Part shown: positions 26,519 to 39,500 of the stretch, piece after piece
Layout of the letters: each line of letters starts with the position of its first letter
Numbering within the stretch: the stretch's first letter is position 1
The notes under the pieces: model-generated
Databases searched by the model: none
What the model was told of the DNA's origin: nothing
What the model saw: only the letters and a program-made list of their open reading frames with translations
Position numbers and translations under genes: made by a program
Assembly: GCA_902775135.1 (NCBI GenBank)
Contig: CACYKY010000017.1
Coordinates: forward strand, 1 to 48,354
Direction: 5' to 3'
Source of the DNA: an uncultured Bacteroidota bacterium
GTDB taxonomy: Bacteria > Bacteroidota > Bacteroidia > Bacteroidales > P3
DNA: 48,354 nucleotides

Positions 26519-26776
26519 ATGAACACAGCCGCAATCAATTCGTACAGCGCTGATATTCTGCAAGGACTGGGAGCCATCTCAGGCAATGAGGCGGCATTGG
26601 CCCGTGTGGCGAAATATGTGCGCCGTGTGGTCAAGGAGCAGGAAAAAGACCCGACCTTGATGACCGAGGAGGAGTTTTTCGCCATGCTCGAACGCGGTGA
26701 GGAAGAATATCGGCAAGGGAAAACCAAACAAATAAACACTGTCGAAGAACTCAACACATTCCTTAACAGCCTTTGA
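26519..26776 (+). CDS. Antitoxin of a YoeB-type toxin-antitoxin pair
   Basis: An 85-residue acidic protein starting at the ATG at 26519, 29 bp after a strong promoter. The N-terminal half (ADILQGLGAISGNEAALARVAKYVRRVV) is probably the dimerising DNA-binding part; the C-terminal half (EEEFFAMLERGEEEYRQGK, then INTVEELNTFLNSL) is helical and acidic, as expected for a toxin-wrapping tail. I assign it mainly by position: the next gene is a clear YoeB/Txe toxin 5 bp downstream. It does not look like classical YefM in its N-terminus, so the family is uncertain. The longer upstream frame crosses the promoter and is not used. Confidence 0.78.
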   Translation: MNTAAINSYSADILQGLGAISGNEAALARVAKYVRRVVKEQEKDPTLMTEEEFFAMLERGEEEYRQGKTKQINTVEELNTFLNSL

Positions 26777-26781
26777 CTACC

Positions 26782-27054
26782 ATGTACAAGCTCAGTTATT
26801 CCGATGAAGCCGAGCAGCATATGAAGTTGCTGAAGCGCCGCGAACCTAATGCCTTCAAGAAATTGGCCAAACTTCTTGTCGAGCTGATGCAACATCCCAC
26901 GACAGGCACGGGACATCCGGAGCCATTGAAAGGGAAGCCAGAAGGCCGTTGGAGTAGACGCATCACCGAGAAGCACCGTCTTGTGTACCGTATCTACGAA
27001 GATACGGTTGTGGTGCTTGTTCTCTCTGCCTATGGCCATTATGGCGACAAGTGA
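26782..27054 (+). CDS. YoeB/Txe family mRNA interferase toxin
   Basis: A 90-residue RelE-superfamily toxin, slightly longer than E. coli YoeB (84). The signature HPTTGTGHPEPLKGKPEGRW followed by SRRITEKHRLVYRI and a final AYGHYGDK is typical. Residues matching known catalytic positions are present: Glu47, Arg66 and the His86-Tyr87 pair. Such toxins cleave mRNA on the ribosome; the upstream antitoxin would neutralise it and repress the operon. I start at the ATG at 26782 (5 bp gap); a TTG at 26773 overlapping the antitoxin stop is possible. All key residues appear intact. Confidence 0.92.
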   Translation: MYKLSYSDEAEQHMKLLKRREPNAFKKLAKLLVELMQHPTTGTGHPEPLKGKPEGRWSRRITEKHRLVYRIYEDTVVVLVLSAYGHYGDK

Positions 27055-27106
27055 TTTCGCCCTCCCCCACCCTCCAACATTTTTTTATTTTCGCTATTTC
27101 TTGATG

Positions 27107-27159
27107 CCTCTGAGACAGAGGGTGTCGACTTGTTGAATTGTGCAGTCGTAATACTGCAC
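27107..27159. other. Two hairpins after the toxin gene
   Basis: CCTCTG-AGA-CAGAGG (27107-27121), a 6-bp stem, and GTGCAGT-CGTAAT-ACTGCAC (27140-27159), a 7-bp stem, lie 53-105 bases after the toxin stop. Neither is followed by a T-run, so termination is possible but unproven. Confidence 0.45.
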
Positions 27160-27171
27160 TTATCTCTCTAA

Positions 27172-27272
27172 AAAGTGCAAAACATTGAAAAGAGACCAAC
27201 GACCAACGACCAAATCCATTCACTATTCATAAAGTGCAAAACATTGAAAAGAGACCAACGACCAACTACCAA
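27172..27272. repeat. 42-bp direct repeat, two copies 59 bp apart
   Basis: Positions 27172-27213 and 27231-27272 are identical for 36 bases and match at 41 of 42 overall; the repeat begins AAAGTGCAAAACATTG and ends in GACCAAC words (three in the first copy). Between the copies stands ATTCACTATTC, the same word as in the arrays near 19800-20040. Confidence 0.85.
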
Positions 27273-27286
27273 TTCTTTTTCTAAAA

Positions 27287-27412
27287 GGGGGAGAGGGAAG
27301 TGGAAAGTGGGAAGTGGAAAGTGGAAAGAGGGAAGTGGAAAGTGGAAAGTGGAAAGTGGAAAGAGGGAAGTGGGAAGTGGAAAGTGGAAAGAGGGAAGTG
27401 GAAAGAGGGAGG
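27287..27412. repeat. Purine-rich heptanucleotide array TGGAAAG, 16-18 units
   Basis: From 27301 sixteen 7-base words follow in perfect register with no indel: ten TGGAAAG, two TGGGAAG, three AGGGAAG and one AGGGAGG; two more looser words precede them. Apart from T at the head of most words the plus strand is all purine. It ends 16 bp before the -33 candidate of the giant operon. Confidence 0.9.
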
Positions 27413-27427
27413 AGATGACAAAAAATA

Positions 27428-27459
27428 TTTGCTTTTGTGGAAAATTTTTCCTTACTTTG
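27428..27459 (+). promoter_or_regulatory. Candidate promoter for the giant secreted-protein operon
   Basis: TTTG at 27428-27431, 21 bp, then TACTTTG (27453-27459) followed by C; the -7 box is one base shorter than TAnnTTTG. Leader to the ATG at 27544 would be about 80 bases. Directly upstream is the heptamer array. Confidence 0.45.
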
Positions 27460-27543
27460 CAGATGAGAATAATGCATACATATGCCAATAACTTATTGTG
27501 TATGTGTAGTGTTATCACATTTGAAAAGATAAAATTATAGCTT

Positions 27544-30500
27544 ATGAACAGAAATATTATTAACTGTCTATTGTTGATAACTTGTATGGCCTTCACGGGA
27601 GTGGTGAGGGGTCAGAGTGCGTCATGCAGCGATTATATCAATGCGCTCCCATGGACCTATGGTTTCGAGGACGCGACGTCGGGGTCGTCATCAACACCGA
27701 ATGCCGATTTTGGAGCCACATGCTGGACGCATCACAACAACGCCACCGCTACGAATGCGGTGGGACATCCTTACATAGCAGGAAGTAACAATCCGCATGG
27801 CGGAACGAAAACGATTTATTGGTATCGTACCTTTACTGAAAGCTATGGTGACTACCAAATCGTTGCGCTTCCGGGAGTTGACCCTGCAGTGGCATCTGTC
27901 AACACCCTCGAACTCTCGTTCTGGGTGCGGATGAACTACGAGAACTACCCGGGAACGTTTATCGTAGGAGTAATGACCGACCCCACCGACGTGAGCACTT
28001 TCGAGGCTGTGGGCGACCCCCTCCAGGTGTCGGGCACGGAGTGGAGTGAGGTGGAGATATCGCTTTCGAGCTATACGGGCAGCGGCCAATATGTAGCCAT
28101 CCGGGCGAACCGGGTTGACGGCGTTTTCTGGTCAGCCTACGTCGACGACATCACGCTCAGCAGAATCGAGAGTTGTCCCGCAGTGAAGGACCTGAAGATG
28201 ACGGCTTGCGGGACGGATGAGGTCACGGTTACATGGAGGCCGAAAGGGAATGCGAGCAGTTGGGAGGTGTCGTTAGACGGAGTGGTGAGAGGCACGGTAT
28301 CGACCCCGACATATACCTTTACCAACCTGACAGCCACCACCACCTACACTGTCTCGGTAGTGACAAAATGCGGCGGTGGAGAAGAAAGCAACCCGACCAC
28401 CCTTCAGGTTAGCACCATCTCCGAACCAATTACTACGCTGCCCTACAGCTGCGACTTCGAGGGAAGCGAGGCCATGGACGTCGTGATGGTCAACGACGGC
28501 CAGGCGAACCAGTGGATGGTGGGTAGCGATGCCAACAACACCGCCGGTGGAGCGAACTCACTTTACATCCATTCGTCGGACGTCAGCAACACATATGACG
28601 GCAGCCAGGCAAGCACCGTATTTGCCTATATCCCCTTTGAACTTCAGACAGGTTCTTATCTTATAGAATTTGACTGGAAGTGTGAAGGCGATTGGCAGGA
28701 CTACCTGCGGGTGGCCCTGGTGCCTGCCACCACCACCCTTACCCCTGGCACCGCCACAGGATGGAACCAGTCTTTGACACCAGGTATAACTCTTGACAGT
28801 GGAAATTGTCTTGTCTACCATTCTGACTGGCAACACCATCAAATGTCTTTCGATATCACTGCTGCAGGTGTCTATAAGCTCGTCTTTTTCTGGACAAACA
28901 ACAACTCCTATAGTTCCCAACCTCCGGCAGCCATCGACAACATCAGACTGCGTGTCAACACCTGTCCCTTCGACTCACAAGTTTTCTTGCTCAGCAGCAC
29001 TCATGAATCCGCTACCATTGAATGGACCGGAAGCGAGACGACGTACCGCCTCGAATACGGCCCCGTAGGATTCAATCCTGGCACCGGTACGGTGATGAAC
29101 GTCACCGGCACCTCCACCACCATCAATGGCCTGTCGTCCAGTACTGAATATGACCTTTACCTCAGCCTGGTCTGTGCCGAGGATAATGTCAGTTTCCCCG
29201 TCCTCTTCCCGTTCGCGACCCTTGCGGGCCCCATCTCCTCCTTCCCATGGAGTTGTGATTTTGAGGGCACCTCTGCCGAAGGCTGGGAATTCGACAACAA
29301 CCTCAGCACAAATCACTGGACCATAGGATACTCTGTCTATAGTAGTTACGGGAACAGCCTCTATGTCTCCAACGACGGTTATTCCAACTATGACTATGAC
29401 AACTCCTCCACCTCTGAAGTCTATGCCTGGCGTGAGATGCAGCTTGACGAAGGCCGCTATCAGATCATGTTCCAATGGCAGGCCTACGGCGAAGGCTCCG
29501 GCAGTTCCAACCCCGACGACTATCTCTCGGTCTGGTTGGTGCCGGAAGCCAACTGGGGCACCACCAACGGAGAGCTGGTTTTTGGGCCTGGCGAAGACCA
29601 GACCTATTGGGGAGGGTTCAACGGTGAGGTAACGGTGCCGGCAGCGGGGAACTACCGCCTCCTCTTCGTATGGCATAACGATGACGACGGCGCGGGGTAC
29701 AGTCCTGCGGCCATCGACGACATCGAGGTCGTCCAACTCTGCCCGAAACCGACGAACGTAACTGTGGGTAACCTCACTTCCACCTCTGCCACCCTGGAGT
29801 GGACTGGTAGCGCCCTCTCGTACTCGGTTCAATACGGCCCGGTGACGAACTATGACTACTGGACAAGCGACTACGACAACTTCCCACCAGACACCGTTGA
29901 TGGCACCAGTTTCGACTTGACGGGATTGGTGGACGGCACGCAGTATATTGCCGGCATCCGGTCGCTCTGTGCGCCTGGCGAGAGCAGCGGCATTGCCTAC
30001 GTCACCTTCACGGCGTCCTCCAACGCCAATGTCATGTCGGTGCCCTACAGCTGTGACTTCGAGGCAACGGAGAACCCCGAATGGGTCTTCTTGGCCGGCA
30101 CCGCGGCCAACATGTGGTATATCGGCGACGCCACCAACAGCACCTTGACGGGCTCGGGCTCGAAAGCACTGTATGTCCGCAAGAGCAGCTCCGACGAGTC
30201 GCACGACTACGACAACACATCGGAAAACTCAATTTTCGCCTATGCGCAGTTCAACCTGGATGCTGGCGGATATGAGATAAGCTACGACTGGAAAGGCTAC
30301 GGCGAGAGCACATACGACTATATGCGAGTGGCCCTGGTACCGTCCTCGACATCCATATCGTCTACGGTTCCGGACTGGAGCACCACCACCACTCCCGGCA
30401 TCGCCCTCGACGGAGAGACAATACTCAACCTCCATACCGATTGGACCACCCATACACAGAATTTCACCGTTGAAACTTCGGGCGTCTACAGTCTGGTCTT

Positions 30501-33500
30501 CTACTGGAGGAACGATGACAACACCGGCACACAGCCGCCGGCAGCCATCGACAATGTGTCGATAAATTCCTCCTCGTGTCCTTTCGGGGCCACAGTGACA
30601 GCCAGCGCCGTCACCACCCAATCGGCTACCGTGTCGTGGACCGGCGCCGAGGGCAGCTACCACGTCGAGTATGGTGTCACCGGCTTCCAGCAAGGCTACG
30701 GCACCTCTCGGGAGGTCAACGCCCTGACGACCGACCTCTCCGGCCTGCAGGCCAACACCGGCTACGATGTATACATACGCCGCATCTGCGGTCCCGGCGA
30801 CACCAGTGCGGCTGCGCAGACGAGCTTTACCACCTTGGACATAGACCCCATCCCGGTGCCCTTCATCTGCGACTTCGAGGATGCTTCGGCAGCCCTCAAC
30901 TGGCGTTTCGTCACCAACAACGACAACCAATGGTATATCGGCAGCGCCGACAACAACACCACCGGCGGCAGCAAGGCCCTCTATGTCAGTGGCGACGGAG
31001 GTACTACCAACAATTACAACACCTACACCTACGGCGAGGTCTACGCCTACACCCGCCTTTCCTTCAACTCGTATGCCCAATATACCATACGTTTCAACTA
31101 CCGCGTGGGCGGGAACGAGACGAAGCATTATCTCCGCGTGGGGCTTATTCCCGCGTTCCTGGGCTTTGACGCAGGCGGATGGAGCACCACCGGCAACCCG
31201 CCCAACACCATCGTCCTCGACGGCTCCCAGGCGCTCTACAACGATACCGATTGGCAGCATATTTCCAGACAGCTCTATCTCTCTCCCGGCGATTACTACC
31301 TCGTCTTCTACTGGCGCGACTACCTGAACTCCACCAATGCCATCCAGCCAGGCCCCACCATCGACGACATCGTCATCAAACCCTACACCTGTAACGACCT
31401 GACGGATCTTGCAGTCGCGAATGTCACCTCCTCCTCGGCCACGGTGTCGTGGAGCGGTGGCAACGCCGCCACCTATCAGGTGGAGTACGGTCCGGCAGGC
31501 TTCACCCCGGGTCAGGGTTCCGTGAGCACCGTGACCACAAGCTCGATATCCCTCTCCGGCTTAGAGGGTGGCACCAAATACGACATCTATGTTCACGGAA
31601 TTTGCAGCACCGGTGATGAGAGCGACAACATCTCCACCTCGTTCTTCACTCTCCCCAATCCTCAGCCGGTGCCCTTCGCCTGCGACTTCGAGGCCGTCGA
31701 CGATGCCGCCAAATGGGCTTTCTCCTTCCCCTCTTCCACCCTCAACGACTGGACCATCGGCTCCGCCGACAACAACACCACCGGCGGCAGCAAGGCAATG
31801 TATGTCAGCAACGACAACGGAGGGTCGAGCTACGCCTACACCCACCTCTCGCTCACCCCTGGCCTATATACAATAAATTATGATTGGAAAGCCTCCGGCA
31901 ACAGCAACTGCGCATACCTGAGAGTAGCCCTTGTCCCCACCGCCAGCGGCTACAACGCCTGCTGCTGGAGCACATCGGCCACCCCCGGCATCTCTCTCGA
32001 CGGTGGCACCGTGCTCTACAACGGGACCGACTGGACCACCAAAGAGATCGACTTCGAGGTGTCCGACGCTGGCAACTACCTGCTGGTATTCATGTGGAAC
32101 AACACGTGCAATACCGCCACGAACATCCAACCGGCAGCTATCGACAATGTGACGGTGCAAGCCAACCTCTGCCCCGCGCCAACCAACCTGACGGCAACAC
32201 CGGTATCCTCCACCTCACACATCATCGCGTGGAGCGGCACCGCCAGCCAGTACACCGTGGAGTATGGCACCACGGCCACCGCTACCGGCCCCTACGGCAG
32301 ATATGGATACACCTTGGACTACGCCAACCCGGGCGAGAGAACCACCCTCACGGTGGCAGGCACCTCCGTGACCCTCACCGACCTCCAACCCGGCATGGAG
32401 TATGAGTTTGTCGTCAGCGCTCTCTGCGACGAAATCACCAGCCGGACGGCAAGCAGCACCTTCACCACGCTCATCAAAGACCCCGAAACCGTGCTTCCGC
32501 TGACGGCCACCGACGCCGGCTCCTGGGCCTGCTGGACGGGCGGCTCATGGGACAATGACAACAGCGCCAACACCCGCACTTACCACCCCTCCTGCTACGG
32601 CAGCTACGATTCATATACCAGGGTTTACGGAGAATGTTACACCAGTCTTGCCCCAAAAAACTTCACTTACTCCAACAATGGAGTCTCCACGCAAGGCCAC
32701 TACGACCTCGCTGCCGGCAGTACGATGAGTAGCTGCAACGACGACTTCCATGTCGGTTGTGCTCCCACTGAATACGGCCTTCGTTTCTTCGCCACCCGAG
32801 TCGTACGGCTCGACCCCGGCACCTACACCCTCGATCAGGACTACTGGTGCGGAGTGGGAACGCTGCGCATCGCCTTGGTGCCGGCCTACACCAACCCCTT
32901 AGTGAAATGGAACCTCGTCAACACCTGGACCTCCTCCACCGTCCCGGGGATGCCGCTTGACGGCGGAGCGCCTTTAGCCACCAACTCGCAGTGGAGCCAC
33001 TACAATACTTCGTTCACCATTGCCGAGACGGGCATCTACTATCTCACCTACTGGTGGGAAGCACCCAGCTACAGTGAGACCAGCGCCCCCGTAGGCATCA
33101 ACAACATTGTGCTCGACTATGTGCCTGCGCCGGACGTGCACCACATCGTCAGAACCGTTACCGGCAACGGCACCCTCCAGCTGGAAGGCCAGACCTTGGC
33201 AGGTGGCAACTACGCCGCCGAGGGCAGCGAGATTACCTTCACCGCCACGCCTGAGAGCGAGGCCTACGGCCTGCAGTACCTCCTCGTTGACGGCCAGCCA
33301 GTCTCCAATCCCCACACCATGACGGTCTCCGATGATGTGAATGCCGAAGCCATCTTCATCCCTGTCGACCGTCCCGACCTCCATGTGGTGAACATCACCT
33401 GTCCGGCCACCGTCACGACAGGACAGACTGTCGAGGTCTCGTGGACCGTGCGCAACGACGGCTTTGCCACCACTCCCTCCTCATGGACCGACCGCCTGTA

Positions 33501-36500
33501 TATCGACACCGACCCCAGCGCGTTGAACTCGACCTGTGTCAGTCTGGCCTCCGAAAGCAACATGGGCGCCCTGACGCCCGGCGGGAGCTACACCCGCACG
33601 GTGTCTGTCACAATTCCCGGCAGCCTGGAGGGCGGCGATTATTATTTTGTGGTGACGGCCAACAACAGCAACGACTATAATACCTATTCCAAGGTAACAT
33701 GCGCCAACGGGGTCTCCCCAGAAGAAAACGGCACTGCTCCGTTCTGCACCATTTACACACAATCCAAGTCTTTCCTTGAAGCCAACGAGGATAACACCTA
33801 TCGCAACGACAATGTCCTTGTCAAGCCTGTCCATGTAAACCTCAGCCTTCCCGAGCTGCACATCACCGACTTCACCTATCCCACCAACCTTACCTCCAAC
33901 CAAAGCGCCTCCGTCTCGTGGACTGTCACCAACGACGGCACCGAGGCCACACCATCCAACAAGACTTGGTCCGACTTCCTTTACCTCTCCTCTTCGCCCG
34001 AAATCACCGTTAACGGCACTGGCTATACCCTCCTCGGCTCGTGGAATAACGTACGTGCCCTCGACCCCGGCGAGAGCTACACCCGCGAAGCCACCGTCAC
34101 CATCCCGTCCAACTACGAGGAGGCCTACCTCATCCTCCTGTCCGACGCCAAATATGTCTACAACGTACAGTGCCCCGACGGAGTGACAGCAGTTGACAAC
34201 ACCACGGCGCCTTACTGCACCGCCACGTCGTTCTGTAGCAACTATAACACGTCAAGTAGCAACGATCTCAACCATGTGGACGAGATAAGCGAAGCCGGCA
34301 CCGAACAGGCTGTGAATATCACCGGCAGCAGCAACAGAACATGGGTTCATGACAACTTTGTGATGCGTCCTGTCACCATTGCACAAGAATACCCCAACCT
34401 GCATGTCACCAGCCTAACCTATCCTGAAAACATCAATACCTACCAAACTGTCGAGATTTCTTACTCCGTCTCAAACGACGGCATCGCCCCCACCACCTCT
34501 TCCTGGACCGACCGCATCTTCCTCAGCCCCGACCCCTACATCGACAACACCAACGCCTCAAGCGTCATCACCTTATGGAGTGACACCCGGCTCAACGCTC
34601 TCGCTCCCGGCGAGAGCTACACGCGCACCGTCAGCGTCACCCTCCCGGGTGGCCTGTCCACGGGCAGCTACTACCTCATAGCCACCGCCGACGCCTCCCA
34701 GGTGGCCAACGTCACCTGCCCCGACGGCACCAACGTGACAACACAGTCAGGTGTGGCGCCCTACTGCACAGCTCTCACCCCCACGACTTACAAACAGCTC
34801 GTAGAGCCCAGCGGCACCTCAACGGTCGAAGGCTTCGTCATGCACGATAACTTCATCCTCCGCACCGTCAATGTCACCCAGACCTTCCCCGACATCCATC
34901 TCGCCAACCTCTCGTTCCCCTCGGGGCTCACCACCTACAGCACCATCGACGTCTCCTGGACAGTCAGCAACGACGGCTCCGCCTCCACTCCTTCGGGTTG
35001 GATTGACCGCCTCTACCTCTCCCCTGACCCCTATATCGACAACACCAATGCCTCAAGCGTCATCTCGCTTTGGTTTGGTTCCCGCACCATTGCTCTCGAC
35101 CCCGGCGAAAGCTACACGCGCACCGTTAGCGTCACCCTGCCGGGCAACCTGCCCACGGGCGACTACTACATTATCGCCACCGCCGATGCCTCCAACAACT
35201 TCGTCTCCCAGGCCGCACATATCGACCAGCTGTTGCCCGACCTCAACGTTTCTGCCGTCACCCATTCTGACCTCTACGTCGGTCACTACATCGGAATCTC
35301 CTTCACCGTCAGCAACAGCGGCGCTGCCGCTACACCACAGAATGTGGAGTGGAGCGACCAAATCTTCCTCTCCACAACGCCGGAACTGACCAGTAGCGCC
35401 ACTCTCCTCTGGAGCGGCACTAACCTCCGCACCCTCCTTACTGACGACAGCTACACCCGCACCGTCAGCGTCACCCTCCCGCAGGCTGGCGACTACTACC
35501 TCATCGTCTCCACCGACCATAATAATAATGTATGGGAACCCAACGAGGTGGGCACCGACAACCGCTACAACCTTTACGTCGAAGCCGTCAATGTCTCGGC
35601 CACGCCGCTACCGCAGCTGCATCCTGTCGCCTTGAACTGCGGCGACATCTACACGGGCCAGCTCACGACCGCCTCGTTCACCATCCGCAACGAAGGCATC
35701 GTAGCCACACCCAACGGCGTCACATGGACCGACTACCTCTATCTCTCACACACCCCCGACGGTCGTGAGGAGCTCCTCGGCTCATGGCAGAGCGTCAGCA
35801 CCCTCGACCCCTCTCAGGAATATTCGCGCGATGTCTCCTTCACCCTGCCGCTCACTCACCTCACTGGCGAATACTACCTCGTCCTCGTCTCCAACCCCAA
35901 TGCCGACCCGCTTGTATTCAGCAACTACTACGAAAATACCATCTCCATCCCCGTCAATGTTGTGCTGCCTCCCGTTGCCGACCTCCAGGTGACCAATATC
36001 TACAACTACCCCTTCAACATCCTTTCGGGCCGTCCACTCTCGGTTAATTACACAATAACCAACGTCGGCGCCGGTCCCACCTCCTCCAACGGTTGGCGCG
36101 ACCTCCTCTTTATTTCCCCCAATCCCGACATCACCGACCTCGCCACCCTTGTCAACGAGGCTATTCCCCTGGCCGAAAAAAATGTCACCAGAAGCTCTCC
36201 CCTTCCCTCTGGCAGCTCCATCAACAAGAGTTTCATTGCCGCGTACACACAGCCCGAGCTCTACGGCACCTTCTATCTTTATGTCGCGACCAACGTTGAC
36301 GAGAATGAGTACGAGCACACCAACTACCAAAATAACGTCACCCGCTCCACCGAGCCCATCGAGATTATGCTCGGCTTCCTCTGCGACCTCTCTGTCTACC
36401 AGCTCGAGGCCAATCAGGAGGCCACCCACGACACAAGACTCAAATTCAATTTCTACGTCCGCAACCCCCTCGAGCGGCACGCCTGGCCCTGCTGGGTCTC

Positions 36501-39500
36501 TGAGCACAACATCCGGTCGGCTATCGACAGTTCCGAGTTCTACATGCCCCGCTGGACCGACAAGGTCTACCTCTCCAAGAATCCCGACCTGACGGGAGTG
36601 GAGATTAACAGCGAGGGTAAACAGCTCGCCGCCGACGCCAACAACCAGCACCCCTTGGTCGACATTGCCAACGACGACTGGTACTACCTCCTCAAAGCCT
36701 CCCCCGACAACTACCCCGGCATCGAATACACAGCAGTCGGCTACTATTCCAAGCCTTGCGAAGAACCTGAATCTCCTATTGGATGTTACAACTGTGCCCC
36801 CCTTCCGATTGTATGCTGCCGCATGGACTCCAACCGCTATGTTTCCGGGTGGCCAAAGGACTGGATCGGGGGGCACTACGAGGGGCGGTGGCCGAACAAT
36901 GTCTACGTCGCGGGCGCGTTTGTCGACCCGAACCTCCGCAATGGCGACCACTACAAAAAGAAGTACAACTTCAGCTACCCCAACTTCCTCCCCGACGACG
37001 GCACCTACTACATCATCGTCGTCGCCGACGCTGAAGACGACGTCATGGAGTTCAACGCCGAGGACAACAACACCGCCTCCACTCCCATCACCCTCACCCG
37101 CTACAGCCACAACTTCACCCTCAGCGACCTCACCATCGACCGCACCACCCTCGTGCCGGGCTACGGCGTCAACACCAACTTCACGCTCCACAACGACGGT
37201 GGCCTCAACTTCAACGACAGCCTCGACATCTACGTCTACTGCTCCAACTCCCTCTCCCTCGACCCCGACGGATACGTCAGGACCACCAATCCCGCCAACG
37301 AGACCCCCGGCGGTCCCATCACCCGCCTCTGCTACACCCTCAAGGACAAATACTCCCTCCCTCACAACTCCCAGCATGAGCTCTCCCTCCGCATCCCCAT
37401 CCCCGACGACCTGCCCGACGGCACCTACTCTCTGTGCTTCGTCGTCAACCCGACCATCCACAAACAGGGTGTAACCCGTGTGCCCGAGTCCTCCTTCGAC
37501 GACAACATCATCAACAGCCATCAAATAGAAATCTGCCAGAGCTGCCCCATGCCCGACCTCGCTCCCTCCAACCTCCAACTCTTCACCCTCAACCAAGAAC
37601 CCTTGAACCCAACTCCTGGATCCCTCTACGCCGGCGACGACATCATCATCGAGTTTGATGTCCACAACAACGGCACCCAATCACTCAACGGCACCCCTGT
37701 CTACACGGCCTTCTACATCAGCCTCGTCGGCAGCAACGAATGGATTTGGTGTCCTGTGAAACAGCAGACCCAGCCCACTCCCGTCTCCCTCCTCTCCACC
37801 CCCGGCGGCGGCTCCGAACACTATGTCCAGACCGTCACCATACCGCCCATGCTGACTGAAGGAGACTACCTCTACCGCATCACCGTCGACGTCAGCGACA
37901 ATGTTATGGAAGCCAACGAGGAGGACAACTCCCTCATCATCCTCCAGTCCATCCACATCAACTACCATCCTCTCTACCTCGCCATCCGCAACAACGGAAG
38001 GACACCTGCCATTCCCTCCACCGTCGGCGCGTCCGACCCCACCACCTTGCGCGCCGGCGACGCCTACCGCTACGCCTGGATCGTCGACCTCGCCCACAAC
38101 CGCCCCGCCTTCCATCGCGTTGAGCCCTATGAGAAGAGCGACGCACAAGGGGACGTCGGCTATTCCGAGACCATCGACTGGGAAGAGGTTCCCGAAAACC
38201 ACAACGCCTTTGTCGAACGCGTCTACTTCTCGACCGACGCGGAGATCTCGGACGACGACATCGTCCTCAAAACCGTCGGCATCAGCCAAACCAAAGCCAC
38301 CACCATCCAGCACACCAACCACTTCTACCTCTCGGGTGCAGAGAACGTGCGCATCCCGCGCGACATCGTGGGAGAGGGCTACGTCATCATCGAAATCGAC
38401 GCCAACCATGAAACTCCCGACACGAACCGCGCGAACAATATCTTCGCCAAACCCGTGACAGTGACCGAGGCCGCCCCCGAAGAGGAGGAAGAGGACCCCA
38501 ACGACAACAACGACCCCTACGACCCCTACAACCCCTACAGCTCCTACGACCCCTCTAACCCCGTGACTCCCTCTCAGCCCTCCGAGCCTGACCCACCCTC
38601 CGATCTCGTTGTCACAGCCTTCAACGTGCCAGCCTCCGTACACCAGAAAGATGTGGTCAACATTGAATACACCATCATGAACGTCGGAGAGAATCCTGCC
38701 AAAGGCTACTGGACCGACAAGGTCTACAACTGCGACCAGGAATACCTCGCCAACTCCTCGACCGCATCCTACTTCCGCCGCGCCGAAAAAGACCACTCCT
38801 TTACCCTCGCCCCCGGTGAAAGCAAAACATTAACCATCCAGGTCGTATTCCCCGACTCCGACCCCGGCAACTACCCCCTCACCCTCTGGGTCGACGCCTA
38901 CGACGACGTCAACGAGACCGACAACTCCAACAACTACATGACCGTCTACTACGACCTGCTCTATGCTCCACCCTGCGACCTCACCGTCACCGACATCCAG
39001 AACCCCTCCGACCTCACCATCGGTTCCACCATGCATGTGGAATGGACGCTGAAGAACGTCGGCTACAATACGCTCTCCGGCCTCGTCCACGACGGCATCT
39101 ACCTCTCCGACAACCAAACCATAGGCAACGACGACTACCTGATAGGCGAGCTCAGCGAAACCCTCTCCCTTGCCGGCGACGCCACCACCATCCGTTCCGC
39201 CGACTTCAGCCTACAGGGCGTCCCCTCCGGCTCCTACTACCTCATCGTCCGCACCAACATGCCCAACGCCTTCATGGAGTCGGACTACGACAACAACCGC
39301 GTGGTGTCGACCGACAGGGTCACCGTCAGCCTCCCAACCCTCACCATCGGGCAGGAGGAGACCTTCACCCTCGCCAGCAACCGCTCCACCGCCTACCGCC
39401 TCAACGTCAGCCGCAATCAGGCAGGAAAAACCCTCGCCGTCTCCATGGTCACCGAAGCCCCCACCCGCTCGTTCAACGGTCTCTACCTCTCGCACGAAGA

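Noticed and set aside
27287..27412. Heptamer array considered as a coding low-complexity protein
   Set aside because: Frames through it have no start context or homology, and it lies upstream of a promoter-like signal.
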